Shown here: positions 12,854 through 24,782 of the stretch, piece by piece
Numbering within the stretch: the stretch's first letter is position 1
Layout: each line of letters opens with the position of its first letter
The notes under the pieces: model-generated
Databases searched by the model: none
Told to the model about the DNA's origin: nothing
Seen by the model: only the letters and a program-made list of their open reading frames with translations
Origin: Scleroderma bovista
Taxonomy: Eukaryota; Basidiomycota; Agaricomycetes; Boletales; Sclerodermataceae
NCBI GenBank assembly: GCA_037178675.1
Contig: JAYMGJ010000346.1
Coordinates: 124,001-188,000 of the forward strand
Reading direction: 5' to 3'
DNA: 64,000 bases
Made by a program: the position numbers and the translations under genes

Positions 12854-13199
12854 TGCAAGCCGCCCAGAGTGAGAGCAATAGATTTTCGGTGGAAATATTG
12901 GCAAATTCCCGTAATCTAAATGCGGATATTTGAGTAGTCCTGTCAGCAAAAAGTATCTATCGACCTATCGACAATGATGGGGATGTACTACCTCAGCAAA
13001 ATAAGTGTCAAAACTAGCATAATGGACATAGTGAAATGGTTGCAAACTAGGTATGTATGTGTTTATTCGTCACAGGAAACTTCCTTAGTATTCTAACTCA
13101 TTTATGGGCCCCTGAATTACATTGACCACAATCTGTGTCTTCCCTATCAAAGTCCATAGGCCCGAGTTTGAAAGGGATACTGAGATACTGTCAAAGACA
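12854..13199. other. ATM1 upstream region
   Basis: About 350 bp between the ATM1 start and the end of the NACHT relic. It should contain the ATM1 promoter. No clear TATA box or other gene is seen; weak NACHT-like coding traces extend into the right part on the minus strand. Confidence 0.4.
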
Positions 13200-15250
13200 C
13201 TGCCAGTGACAGGCTCCCTCGTTAATGATTGTGTCAAGTTTGGATCAAATTCTGCACCTTGGAGGTGGGTTGCTCAGAATAACTCACAATCGACATGAGT
13301 ACATGAACAGATGTGGTGGAATGTTTTCTTGAACCTGCTTTTCCAAGTCTGCCACCTCCAAGTTAGATGTGTGTGATGTTTCCGGTCTACAGATGTTGAA
13401 ACGAAGGCCCCCATGATGTGCATCACCTTGCTGAATAAAGAACTCTCCGCTTCGCTTTTCTTCGAGCAGAAAGTCATAGAACGAAGCATGCACAGGGCGG
13501 ACAGGAGTAGATACCTTGCTGGCACTAGCAAGTAGTGACGCCATGAAGTTGAGGATGAATCCTGCAGGATAGCGGTCATCCTCCCGAGGGGAGCCTGTTG
13601 CGCATAAAGTCCAATGCACTGATAGGGAGCGGTTCCTTCAACCACAGGGTCTGCTGCATGACTGAATGAAATATCTGGCGCTCATCGGACCCTCTGAAAT
13701 CATCCTTCAAAAATGTGGTACATATACATTTCGTCGAGGGGAGTTCTTCCACCGCCAGGAGCATGAGACATGATTTCATGGAAATGTTCGGGATCACTCC
13801 GATTCGGGGGGGATATGAAATCACATAACAGACGTGCCCATTCGACCACACCATCTGATTTCGCAGCGAGCTGTTGGAAATTTTCGTCGGAGACCGTGTC
13901 ATAGAGACCGTTTAGACGGGTAGAAACATAAAAGTGGATGTCGCGCAAGGACAACTTCGTATCAATGGCATCGAGTGACCTGGAATAGATATGCAGACTG
14001 ACCTTTAATGCCTCCCTAATGTCCACAGCCGAGATGTCAGGAGAATGATGTTTGCTGGAAGTTCTGCACCGTATGCAGCAAGGACCTTAAGAACAGTCGT
14101 CGTCGTGCGCACCATACCACTCTCATCCAAAGCATCGATGACAACCACGACATTTCCAGCAGGGGAACCTTTCGATTGGGAAAGGGGTTCGAGAATGAGC
14201 CTTTTCCACTGTGCTACGACGTCTGCCGTGTCCCTCAATGGATGTTTGTTTGTCGTCACCTCAACCAGAATTGGTCACAAACGGAGGCCGCGATGAGCCA
14301 AGTCACGAGAGATGGTTGGGAAGAGCTTCATATGGAGCTATTTGTGCTGTCTAACACAACTGAAACAGAAGCACGATCCAAGCATGTCGAGATTCTAGGC
14401 TTGCAGAGCAATCGTATGCGCGATGGCCGATTTCCCCTTTCCAGATTATCCGTAGAGCCAGAAAATGCACGAGGTAGCAGCGTCTGTGTTGTTGATCCTC
14501 AACAAGATCTCGATTCTCGTGCCACGGTGGCACTTCTTTGCCTCATTCAGTCGGCTCTGTCGCACAAGCCAAACAGTTCGAGCTAAAATCTTCGTAGATC
14601 TGTTTGATGCCATATCGGATATCTGCAATTGGTCGATCTCGAAGCTCTTGCATCAGCTTCTCAAACTTCTGTTTATAGTTGGCAGCCTTGGTTGTTGCCT
14701 CGGAGATAACACTCTTGCCGAGCCACGAACCTATGAAAAATGAGTCTCATGAAGACTACAGGAGTAGGTGGCGTACAGAAAGCTTTAATTTTCCAAGTAC
14801 TTTGTAATGAACTCGTGCATTCCTGTACAACCTGGGCGATCAAGACCTGTTTTCCATGATGCGCTCATAAGTTCGTTCGATTCTAGTGGTCATACCCCCG
14901 AGAGATGCGCCGAAACTCGCTTGCGACAGGATCAGCTATCCAGATTCCCGTTAACCAAAGACATCGATGCATATCTTGGAGGCCCTATTGAGTACACTCA
15001 ACGCCATATGAGTGTACGGGGGGACCTATGCGTGATCATCAGCCAAGCTTGATCGTCTTCAATTGGGATGACAGACTCGAGTAATGCCATTGATGACCGT
15101 ACTGAAAGTGCTAAGGGTTTGGCGATATCTAGTGTTGATGATATCAAACTGGGTCATCGCAGTGTCTACGGGACCGATTGCATCGGCAGCGATTTTCGCT
15201 TGGCCAGGAATGGGGTCCATACATATGTGCGTCCTGTGTGTTTCCAAGTG
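13200..15250 (-). pseudogene. Decayed NACHT-domain STAND (NWD-type) protein gene
   Basis: Minus-strand fragments line up in order with agaricomycete NACHT/NWD proteins: an N-terminal helical part near 15060-15240 (TLSTFSTVING), the linker CHRGTRIEILLRIN, the P-loop region WLYG-SGKGKSAIAHTIA at about 14420-14460, LGSCFCF, the LFPTISRDLA segment, NVVVVIDALDESG (Walker B, about 14130), LPANIILLTSR and the post-NACHT LEEKRSGEFFI region. The frame is broken: TAA at 14446-14448 inside the Walker A motif, TAG at 14395-14397, TAG at 14338-14340, TGA at 14275-14277 and TGA at 13284-13286. Intact homologues are NTPase switches linked to non-self recognition and programmed cell death. No WD40 repeats are left at the C-terminus. 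Confidence 0.8.
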
Positions 15251-16359
15251 CGGTTAGCACAGGTTGGATATCGCCTGGCACCTGATGGAATCCATAATGC
15301 ATGTAGCTACAAGTGCATGGACCTGGTGGATAGCAAGTAACACATGCTTTTCTTGTGGGTTCTCTGGAACCGGCGGAAGTGCAAGGTTTGAGTACGACCG
15401 CTGTGACATTTTCAAGGCCAAACGCCATGAGCTAAATGCGGTTCGTTACATGTAGACCCTTCAGATCCAGCTCGGATAACGCCATACCTCTTGGAATACA
15501 ACAGATGGTCCTTCGTTCCCCACTGAAGCGGTAGAATCAGCGACAAATGGCTCCTGAAGATATTGTGGTCCCTCGGGCTCCTGTTGTCGTCGGCGCTGGA
15601 ACCTGGCCAAGATACTCGGCCCCCCAGAGGCAGAGGGAGTCAGGTAAGGAGAATGCTGGAACAACATCAGAGCCCCTCCCCCTCACTACCAGAATGTGCT
15701 GTGGGATTTGCATATCCTACGTTGGCTGGATGGGCTGCCTGCAGTCTTGCAGGTTTTCTTTTGTATCTCTGGTGTTGCTGAGGGGATGGTTTGGTTTATA
15801 ATTAAATAACAGGTGAGGGTAAAAGGAGAGAGTGAACCACAGACAGGCTGGTTCGAGTCCGACACCGGCCCGAGCACCCGAAGTCGTTTTCACTTCGTAG
15901 TCCTCGCCTTTCTTCTACGCCACCCGATGCTTGGCTGATCTGACGGGAGGATGGAGAATGTGATAGACGAGTCCAGCTACTGGGTGTAGGTCTGATCAGG
16001 AAGGTAGTAGACCATGTAAGAATTCGCGCCCTGAATGAATCAGGCGACGAGCAGGTGACCACAACGGATTGATGGGTGCGAACCAGGTCTAACAACGCGA
16101 CGAAGGAGTTGCTGATGAGATCTTACCCAAAGGCCTGACCCTCCAGGCGACCAGCTCTGGCAATTGGAGTTGGGCATGTCCAGGCAACTTTGCACAGAAC
16201 ACAGGTGGTGTAGTCGGCCCCAAGTTGCTCCGAGAGTTGACATTGAAGGCAACGTTACTCTGGATCACGCCGACGTTTTTCTCCAGAAGGTGCAGTTTCT
16301 CGTTACTTGTCGGTGACCCATTCTGCGCGGTCGCATGAGGTACGAGAGTTGCACCACGA
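15251..16359. other. Accessory intergenic DNA, no recognisable gene
   Basis: About 1.1 kb with only short frames. A Gln/Pro-rich reading on the minus strand near 15460-15780 has no recognisable domain. It may be the decayed 5' end or promoter of the NACHT relic. Confidence 0.35.
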
Positions 16360-17030
16360 CTTCAAGTGCTATCTGGGACTGACAAGCAGGTGTATAAAAA
16401 AATAGTATTTGATCCATGGCGCAATATCAAACTGACGTTGGTTGTGGGCCAGCTCACTGACCTCGGGATTTCCTCATTGGCGACCTTCATATCAGGTGAG
16501 CTACTCCCACTAGTATTCCACAGCGGGAAAGTTTCACTCGGAGCCCTTCCAGTGAACCCTGGTCATTCTGCTTCAGAGACATTCCATGCCTATATCAACT
16601 ATAGTATCCCTGCCTTGAAGTTCCTGTGGCAAACACCTCGATTGCTTCGGAATCCAGTGCACACTGAATTCCACTGCCCCCAACATCCCCGCAGCTCCGT
16701 TTACCCACTCGTCTGCAGACACCCTATTCACGATCACCTGAAGTATCTCCAACACCGAAGGTTTGGTCAGCATGCTTTTGATTCTCAGATTTCGCATGTC
16801 TCCAGTAATCCAAAGCCCCTGGAATGGGCATTCTCGGGACCCAATGGGACAATGCTCAAACTAGCGTATTCGGATTCGGAACTTTGGGGATGCCCTTCCT
16901 ATGGTGCGAAATTTATTCGTCGTCCAGTTTGGGCTTCGAGGTTTGTCACGGCATGTGTACGGTTTAAATCCTTATGCAACAAGGATGTGAATACTGCCAA
17001 TCGTCCTGATTTACTTTGGTGACCGAAGGA
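16360..17030 (+). pseudogene. Dispersed gene relic, copy A
   Basis: A degenerate coding trace on the plus strand. Its reading slips between frames: the region around 16640-16760 reads like a conserved NIPA.PFTHS.AD.L..IT segment in one frame, and 16820-16860 reads LEWAFSGPNG in another. The same order recurs on the minus strand at 31045-31375 (copy B). The style, with short Leu-rich stretches after an ALKFLW segment, resembles the C-terminal part of agaricomycete F-box/LRR-like proteins, but no F-box is left and the family assignment is a guess. The single open frame of 218 codons at 16366-17022 is a chance joining and should not be taken as the protein. Confidence 0.45.
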
Positions 17031-18599
17031 GACGAAGATTAGCAAACAATCTAGCCCATTTGAAACCGATCCTGTTACGTCTCTGACGTGAAGCATCGAT
17101 TCAGCTACCTGGTGATAGAATATGGTGGAAAGCTGCCGCGGCCACTGGGGATCATATGTCAGTAAGTCCAGAATCGATATTATTTCCCCATTGATGACTC
17201 CATAATCAGCTTCAGACCTGTATAGGTACCTACAGGGCAAGGTGACGATAAAAACTCTGTGACTAGACGCACGACTATACGACCCTTTGCCTCTGGCAGA
17301 AGGCCGTGAGTACCAGATATCCGCTCCTTTCACAGCATACCGTCTTCATCCCACAATGAATGTACTGCTCTGTGGCGAAATGCAATGTTCTAGTGCGTTG
17401 ATCATTGGTGCCGCACTGCACTGTCCGCTGATTCAGCAGGCACCCTATGTCAGCTTGTCCGGACAGCCAAGAATGCAAATGGAGATGTCATGATCCATTG
17501 AAAGGTCTGCCTCAAAGTTCTCGAGACAATATGTACTCACCGTTCTTTGACTCTCGGGGGGCTGTGACCACGGCATCTCATTTGGGCTGTGACGACGATC
17601 CCTCAAGTTCGCAAATTCCTCCGTTTCCACTAACCTGGGACGAGTAAATATAGGAACGTCACATAACCCTCGGGGTCATCCAGTTTTACGTCATCCAGTT
17701 TCTGGAATCGCGGCCCGATGAGTACGGGGCAAGGTACATTACCTCCTGGAAGACACAGCCTCCACAGGATGGCGACGGCTCATTCCGAGTCTTCTGGTCT
17801 CAAGATCGAACATGTTGGAAGACGACGTAAATGCTACATGACTGGGTCGCGGGAAGCTGTTGGAACACCGGAACGTCACGCTGTGTGGGCCCATGACCAT
17901 TCCCCCCATGCTTAACACTGCACTTGGGCGATGCAACTACTAGCCACTATAATGTCTTGGACGTCATACGTTCTTGTTTAATTGCCCTTGCTTCGTGTCT
18001 TCTGTTCGAAGGTCTACGTCAGTGACACACAATCACAGTGGCAGTTCTTGCAGGAGGCAGGGGGGGGGGGAGAAGTTGTTCTTAGCATAGTCTAAGGCAT
18101 GCTACACGTCCTCCGCCGGCCATATGCAATCAGTAACGTTCTTCCCCATGGTTCAAAGAGGCAGTTCCCCCAATTGGAGTTATGCCCGGGGTTCCAAAGT
18201 GTACCGCCGACCCCTTTTCTGGATAATCTTTGCACCCCCTTCCAGGGATGTACCATGATGGCATCCTCCTTGGTGGAAAACCAAAAGGTACTAGTTCCAG
18301 GTTCTGCATGAGAAGGAATGGTCATTTACGTGCTCGACCTTAAAACAGGCAACTGCGTGTACATGCATAATAGGACAGCGAACACAAAAACTTGTGTTGA
18401 TAACATAGAGACGGATGTTCGATATGGCTCAACGGGCGCATGGAGCTACAAGAAAAAACGTGTAAAAGTACAACAATGGCACGGGAGACTGTGCAATGTG
18501 GGGGGAAAAAAAGATGCATGCTGGTGTGCTAAAATGTTCGAAAGGGGTAAGACGAAAGGGCTAGGATGTGCGCAACCAGGACCCGATGGAGGAAAGGAA
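17031..18599. other. Intergenic DNA with no recognisable gene
   Basis: About 1.57 kb. A minus-strand frame at 16899-17333 (144 codons) has no recognisable domain. A homopolymer run of G sits at about 18060-18070. No promoter or RNA feature was identified. Confidence 0.4.
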
Positions 18600-20707
18600 T
18601 CATGCCCACTCAGAACAGCCCCACCACCGCTTATCCGCCCCCCTTACCGCCCACTCTGATATATTGTCCGTAGTGGCGACGTAGATGAACCCTCCAGAAG
18701 GGTCAAAACATGTCCCAGCGATGTCGTAATCGGTGTCTTGATATAGAGTTTGGTCGAAAGAAGTATCATCTTGGGTGAGGGTTCTGCGATGAGGACGGGA
18801 GGAAGGTCGAGAACTTGAATACCGCGCACCAACAGCGGTGCGTGTGGAGGGGGTCGAAGGCTGTAAGGATAGATGGATGGAAGGGGGCGGTGAAGATGAT
18901 CGCGATGGTCCACGAGAAATGCAATCCCCTTCGAGCTCGTCCACGTCCATTTCTGCATCCTCTTCGTGGCCAGTGTCATTGTTACTATGTCGTCGATTCG
19001 CGGGCAGTGAAAGGCTGTCCATGATACGAGTGTGGCGTGTTCGGATTCCATGCAGTTCCAATAGTTCTCGGAGATTTTCATCGACCACATTATCTCCGAG
19101 AGGAGGAATGACGACAACACCGTCATATTCCTCATCTACTCCATCTCCACGCCGCGCGACGCGTTGCGGGGAGCGCCACGAGGCTACCGAACCGTTCTCT
19201 GCCAAAACGCCAACTCCGAAAAGCTCCTCCAACACACGGGTTGTGCGTGGAGATGGTGCATGTTGTCGCAGCGGCGCAGGCGACGGCTCCGAAGGGACCG
19301 CAGGATCAAGCAAAGCATTGGGAGACATAGGTTTACACCTAGAAGTCCCGGGAACACGCACGATTTCTTCCTGCTCAAACGTTCGAGCATCGAGAACGTG
19401 GAGAAAATTGGTATGCTGGAGTAAAAATAACACGTGAGAAATACGTAGTGAACACCAGCGTCAGCATTACCTCTGTGAACGTCATTAGCTCATGCCCAGG
19501 GCGACCGTACGCGCCACCCGGGCCAAACTTGACGTTGCGGGCGCCCCACCCGGGCGCCCTGGAATTTCCCCTTGTCCAGTCAAAGGGGTCATCGCTAAGC
19601 CAACCACTCGCTTCCCCATTCCAAAGGTGCCCCGTTGACGGTCGTGTCTTGTCCGTTTGGACGACCTTGACCGGCTTTGTACTCCGAACGTCCCACACAG
19701 CGACCACACCCTCCTGAGACGCCACGGCAAACTTCATTCCGTCCGCCGAGAATGCTGTTGAAAAGGATGCCGCAAGTGCTGCGGAGTAAAGCCTAGTGTC
19801 GTCAGGTGGCGGAACATTGAGAGTCATGATGGGATCAAATGTGATGCATGAACCACCTGTGAGATGGTGCAGATAGATTCTGGGCGAGTCTCCCACAGAC
19901 AAAAGTGTCCTCCCATCGGGAGAAATGGACGCTTCACGCATACGTCAGCGAGGCCAACATTCCGGACCACGATCCGACTCACAGTGGTTGACCGGCTCGC
20001 CTAGTCTCAAGTATCCACATTCACGTATGGCTTTCGGTGCGGAGTCGTCTTGAAGGGGAATATCGTAAAATTTGACCGTGCAGTCGTTGTTACTGACAGC
20101 AAGTCGGGGTTCGACACTGCTCTGATGTGACCTGGTCAAGCTCAACGACGTCAGCAGCACCGAGTTGTTGATGGATCCCGAAAGCTTTCGAAAGTAATTC
20201 CATATCTGGCCGTCACAGCGGTGTGTGGACGAAGGGTCGTCTCGTCGTTGTGATCGCGAGAGTGAGGATGTGCTGTGGAGCACGAGATGAATTTCAGCTT
20301 CCTGTCCGCCGACAGCCAACAGCGTCCGGTCTGTGCCAGGGAGTTGGAGGGACGCAAGGGTGTTTGGTTTGAATAGCAGGTCTGTAATGGTGCGTTGGGG
20401 CTGTGGCGGGGACACAAAATCATCAATGCATCCATGGGCCACTGGGGCACAGGGAAAGCAGTGCGAACCACCCACCAGGTCCGGCGCGTAGAGATCGAGC
20501 TCTACTATAGAGCGGCCTTGCACATAGTTGAGGACGCCAGGTTCTTGTGGACAAATTACGAGATCACGGAGTTGGCTGGTAGGAGAGACGAAGGACATGA
20601 GCTTGTGGAGAGACGTAATAAAGGACTTACACATGGCTAATGGTGACATCTGCAGCGGCGATTTTTGTGGGTGCATACGACGATAGCAAGGACGAGTGAC
20701 GGGCCAT
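18600..20707 (-). CDS. WD40-like beta-propeller protein, function unknown
   Basis: Four exons (20707-20631, 20575-19983, 19931-19471, 19415-18600) give 648 residues. Introns are 51-55 nt. The ATG at 20707 is the first in the frame that reaches VTISHVQLRDLVICPQEPG. WD-like repeats are visible as RLAVSNNDCTVKFYDIP, SSISPDGRTLLSVGDSPRIYL, GMKFAVASQEGVVAVWDVRS, HVLDARTFEQ and GGFIYVATTDNISEW. Two acidic or Ser/Arg-rich insertions separate the last blades. The QLRDL motif and the repeat order resemble fungal proteins annotated with a short DUF2415 domain; I give that from memory only. A scaffold role is likely for the fold, but the partner is unknown. The gene is divergent from CWC2 and shares a 168-bp intergenic region with it. 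Confidence 0.82.
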
Positions 20708-20875
20708 AGGTTAGAGGCTGTTTGAGGTGCACGATACAATGGGTACGGTCATCAGGGAGAGCTGATAATGTGTTGCCCGGGCCGTGGCTCAGTAAGGCTC
20801 AATGCACGTGGACGCGGATCACGTGACATCGAGTCTGCGCTGACTTGGCTTCAGCACTCGTCGAGCACCACGACG
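20708..20875. promoter_or_regulatory. 168-bp bidirectional promoter with two CACGTG boxes
   Basis: This is the whole space between the start codons of the WD40-like gene (minus) and CWC2 (plus). Two CACGTG palindromes lie at 20805-20810 and 20820-20825. CACGTG is bound by bHLH factors. Shared control of the two genes is inferred from the layout. Confidence 0.45.
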
Positions 20876-22106
20876 ATGGACCCAGCATCAGAAACAACAC
20901 CCAAACCAAAGCCAGCGAAGAAGCCGCTCAAGCCGGCGCGTAAGCAAGTGAAACCGGGGGAAATCGAGAGAAAAGAGACTCCGCAGACTGGCAAGGAGTA
21001 CAGTGAGTCTGCCCACAGCACTGGCACCGTGCATTCCGACTGAACCCAACAGATATATGGTACAATAAATGGGCCGGCGGTGATCGCGAGGATAATTACT
21101 CCAAGTACGTTCTACTGGAATTTCTCGATTCTCACGACGCTCATCTTACACATCAGCAAAGTCAAGTCTGAGACGCGGTGTCATATCAAAAAAGACAGTG
21201 GTCTAACGAGGGCAAACACGACGGGGAATAAATACTGCTGTCTGTTCTTCTGTCGGGGCTGTTGTCCGTATGGCTGGGAATGTAACTTCCTGCACACACT
21301 CCCCGATCCCGACAATGCTCTGCCAGACAGTTCCAAAGACTGCTTTGCGCGAGAGAAGTTCTCCGATTACCGAGACGACATGGGTGGTGTGGGTAGTTTC
21401 AACCGGCAGAACCGAACGTTGTACATAGGGCGCATCAAAGAGACGGGGCCTGGGCCAGAGACGGAGGAGATCGTGCACCGGCACTTTAAGGAATGGGGTG
21501 AGATTGAGAAAAGTAGGTTGTGCCCTCCATCGCGCTAGCTGGTTTGCTGATCCGTGTGGCGAAGTACGCGTGCTACAGTACCGGAGCGTTGCGTTCGTGA
21601 CATATAAATCAGAGTTTCATGCCCAGTTTGCCAAGGAGGCCATGGCGTGCCAATCACTTGATAATGATGAAATCTTAAACGTGCGATGGGCGACTGAAGA
21701 TCCCAATCCCACATCCAAGGAACAGGAGAAACGCCGACTAGAAGACCAGGGCCAGGAGGCTATCAAAGCGCGCATGGACCCCCGAATAGTTGATGCCATG
21801 CGGGCAGTGCGTGCGCTTGAAGAGGGTGCCGTTCTGGATGATGAAGGACAGGTGGTGGAGCAGGATGAGGGGGGCGAGGGTGATGAAGTCTCTCACATGA
21901 CCAAAAGAAGGAGAATAGAGCCTCCGCCGGAAGTACCTTGGGAGGAATCGCTGCGGCCTCAAAGCCTGCTTTCGGCGGATACGTTGGAAGGATTGAAGTA
22001 TTTCGCGGAGATAAGGCGACAGAATGGAGCCCTCACGACATCAGCGATGGGCCCAGGAGGGACTGTAGGGCTGGGGCTGGCTGACTATGGCAGCGACGAG
22101 GACTGA
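20876..22106 (+). CDS. CWC2: Pre-mRNA-splicing factor CWC2 (RBM22-type)
   Basis: Four exons (20876-21002, 21053-21104, 21157-21512, 21565-22106) encode 358 residues. A Lys/Pro-rich start is followed by the Torus-like region (NIWYNKWAGGDRED, SETRCHIKKDSG), a CCCH zinc finger (CCLFFCRGCCPYGWECNFLH), the connector FAREKFSDYRDDMGGVGSF, and an RRM with RNP2-like TLYIGRI and RNP1-like SVAFVTYKSEFHAQFAKEAM, then ILNVRWATEDPNP. Cwc2 belongs to the Prp19-associated complex and contacts U6 snRNA and pre-mRNA at the catalytic centre of the spliceosome in the nucleus. The ATG at 20876 was chosen because the frame above it has no conserved residues. Gln/Glu-rich and acidic residues fill the C-terminus, ending in LGLADYGSDED. 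Confidence 0.95.
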
Positions 22107-22974
22107 GAGTGAGCGTACTAGCCATGATAGCATGGTATTCATATTTCATTTTGTGACCCTGTACTAGGACAAGCCTGCCAATGATCGGGATGGCATATCC
22201 GACTGTGTAGCAACGGAGCACGGATGGACGAGGAAATCACTGATGCAGCGGCGCAGAAGCTGGCAGGCTGCCAATTGGCAACTAACGCCACATGCGATTC
22301 TCTGCGATCCGTAACGTGAGAGGCGGCCCGGAAGTAGACACCACTAGACAAACGCAGACGAGAGCAAGAACACGTTTACAACGCGTGGTTGAACGAGTCT
22401 AACGATGACCGGTGGGTCCACGGAGGTAAAAAAAACTTTTGTAGGTAGTAGAGTTATGTGCAGTGCAGCCCCAGGTGCCATTCCATGCAATGCCCACCAC
22501 GGTGGAGGGCTGCACCTACTATGCGACACGACGAGACTGATGTCATGTGTGAAGGTGTTCTGCGGGTGGGTTCACACGTGACCATTGCCCAAGCTATGCA
22601 TGCTGCCCTCCAAGGTGGCTGTTCCCCCAACTACAGTTCTGTTGGCCAAGTGGCTGTACCCAAGTCATCGGCTATTCCAAGAACCTTCCTCAAGAAAAGA
22701 CCTTCAGAAACTTCCTCGTAGAATGTGTATTGCATCCTGGCGTTATCCCCCAAGACTCGACCCAAAACCTGCTCAAGGTAAAGATGTTTCGCCGGCATCC
22801 GCATCTCATATGGTTAGATGACGCGCCAGTTCGGTGCACCTTGTTCTTCGTCCATAGATCTCGTGGATCTCACATCCTCATTCGTAGCTCTGTGGGCGTC
22901 ACCCACTGGTGGATGAATGCGTACTGGCCTGGCGTCTATGTGCTTCCAATTCGGGATCCACCGCCCCCGAGGCC
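22107..22974. other. Intergenic region upstream of the C2H2 gene
   Basis: About 870 bp without a recognisable gene. Small plus-strand frames near 22458-22981 carry no domain. It should include the CWC2 3' end and the distal promoter of the C2H2 gene. Confidence 0.4.
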
Positions 22975-22980
22975 TATATA
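22975..22980 (+). promoter_or_regulatory. TATA box of the C2H2 gene
   Basis: TATATA lies 65 bp upstream of the ATG at 23040, in a GC-rich setting. The spacing suits a core promoter with a start site near 23005. Confidence 0.5.
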
Positions 22981-23039
22981 GACCCCCACCCCTTCACTGA
23001 CTCACTCACAATAACTATCGTCGTCCTATCACACTCAGT

Positions 23040-24093
23040 ATGGATCCCAGCCGCATCCCCAACAACGTCCCGTCTATCAGCATCACAGAGGACTACCCCT
23101 CGTCTCGGTAGGTGTCTCCCTGCACACTGTCTCGATGTCGCCACTCACTTCCTGCTCTCCAGCCAGAATATCCATCCTCTTTCTGCAATTCAAGTCGAAC
23201 AGACATCCCAGGCCTATCACAGCTCTCCCACTTAGTATGTTCATACCCGCATAGATCTTGTGGCCGCCATCTCATCACTGGACAGCATGGACAGTCTGTT
23301 CAGTAATGACATGGGCCTTCAATCCTTTGAATACAACAAGCCCTACTCCGGCCTCTCTGCCGGTCTTTCCTGTGAGTTGCACTGTTAGATGTGTGTTGCG
23401 CCACAGCTAACGTGACTCAGATGAGTCGCAAGTCGACTCGTTCGAATTGAGCACACTACTCAATGACATACCCCCCCTCACTGGACCAGACATCACGCGC
23501 ATGAGCGAATCGTCCCTATATATATATCCGCCCTCACCGTCACCGTCTTGCAACGACTCCCAATCACCTTTGACGCCCGCTAGCGAGTTTAGCCTCTCCG
23601 ATGTTGAATACTCTCCAGCTTCTCCAGTAACACCTAATGACGGTGCACCTTTCTACGGGCCTAGTCGACCCCGATCCGCCCAACCTTTGGGACATCGTTA
23701 CACTTCCAGCGACTCGATTGCGCCGATGGAGCTGCACCCTCCCGTGTCCAATCACCACCGCAGCAACTCTATGTCCTCTTTGCCCAGGACTCGTGTTGCC
23801 ACACAGGCCATGTTGGAAGCTAATGCGCGCCGCCGAGTCCACCCACCACAATTCGTATGCTCCGAATGTGGGCAGCAGTTCACCGCACAGTTCAGCCTGA
23901 AACGTGAGTTCTCAAACGAGGTGCTACTCCTCAGCCCAGTTTAACGCCACTTTCCTCAGGTCACCAGCAGTCGCATACCGGAGAACGCCTACATGTTTGC
24001 AGTATCCCTGGATGTGGCCAGAGGTTCTTCAACAGCAGCGACTGCAAACGTCATGAGAAGAGCAAGAAACGTCATACGAATCTCCAGTGTTGA
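23040..24093 (+). CDS. C2H2 zinc-finger transcription factor; in-frame TAG in the 5' part
   Basis: Exons 23040-23107, 23163-23371, 23421-23903 and 23960-24093 join in phase. Two C-terminal C2H2 fingers are complete: FVCSECGQQFTAQFSLKRHQQSH and VCSIPGCGQRFFNSSDCKRHEKSKKRH, joined by a TGER linker, the intron cutting the first finger just before its His. A Ser/Pro-rich region precedes them (YIYPPSPSPS, SNHHRSNSMSSLPRTR). The protein should bind DNA in the nucleus. Oddity: exon 2 contains TAG at 23233-23235 while the same frame is coding-like on both sides (AYHSSPT, stop, YVHTRIDLVAAISSLDSMDSLF). A start at a later ATG such as 23287 would avoid it and leave the fingers intact. The 5' model is therefore uncertain; the finger part is firm. 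Confidence 0.75.
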
Positions 24094-24782
24094 TTTCATT
24101 TACCTCGCGTGTCACGTCTGTCTGTCGCCAGGCACTCCGCGTCCCCGAAGAAGGTCCTGCACGCAATGCGATGCAGCCATGCTTCGATATGATCTGCTTT
24201 CTTGAACCATTTTTGCAGACTGTTTCACATCTATCACAAGAGAGGGCTTGGTCTCTTCCTTTTTGCGATATACCCCATCTCCCGCATGCGTATACCCTAA
24301 TAGCATCTGTCTTGTATAATAATGGCCTGTTTGTGTCTTAGGGAGGTGTGTTATGCGGTTTCACACATTATGTCCGTTTATCCCTCGCTGTATCGTAACG
24401 TAATCCGTTGTGCTAGAAATCATTGCATGTTGCACATCACATCGCATGGTGACAGCCATGTCAGAGAGCCACTGCCTTTGGTTCCAATTGGGACCACGAA
24501 GGAATACAAAGCCACGCCCCCTGCCAACCTGGCACACCAATCAGGTGGGCTATGCCATGTCCTAGTAGGCGGCTAATATTCTTTGTTGCAAACACGTAAC
24601 AGGACGAATCCAATGTGTGCAAATAAGTATCGAAGGCGTCGTGTGTCGGCGGCAGGGTCCGTGACATGACTCTGGAGCACAATAAGCCCTAGAAACAGAG
24701 GAAACGGACTGTAAGGATACAAAGAATAGCGAGCGAATAGTACGTTATCGTGACGGCTGTGCGAACGGAGTGGTTATTAGTT
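24094..24782. other. Intergenic region
   Basis: About 690 bp between the C2H2 gene and the membrane-protein gene. Both genes end here (convergent). No further gene is seen. Confidence 0.45.

Noticed and set aside
15845..15870. GGTTCGAGTCC, a tRNA B-box-like word
   Set aside because: The surrounding sequence does not fold into a T arm with five pairs, and no A box, anticodon arm or acceptor stem could be matched.
18060..18070. Poly-G run considered as a G-quadruplex or telomere-like tract
   Set aside because: It is a single homopolymer without spaced G runs; likely a simple low-complexity tract.
18838..19437. 199-codon plus-strand frame opposite the WD40-like gene
   Set aside because: Antisense to Ser/Arg-rich coding; no recognisable domain.
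23233..23254. A 20-nt GT...AG segment that might remove the TAG in the C2H2 gene
   Set aside because: It is too short for a spliceosomal intron and removing it shifts the frame, so it does not rescue the protein.
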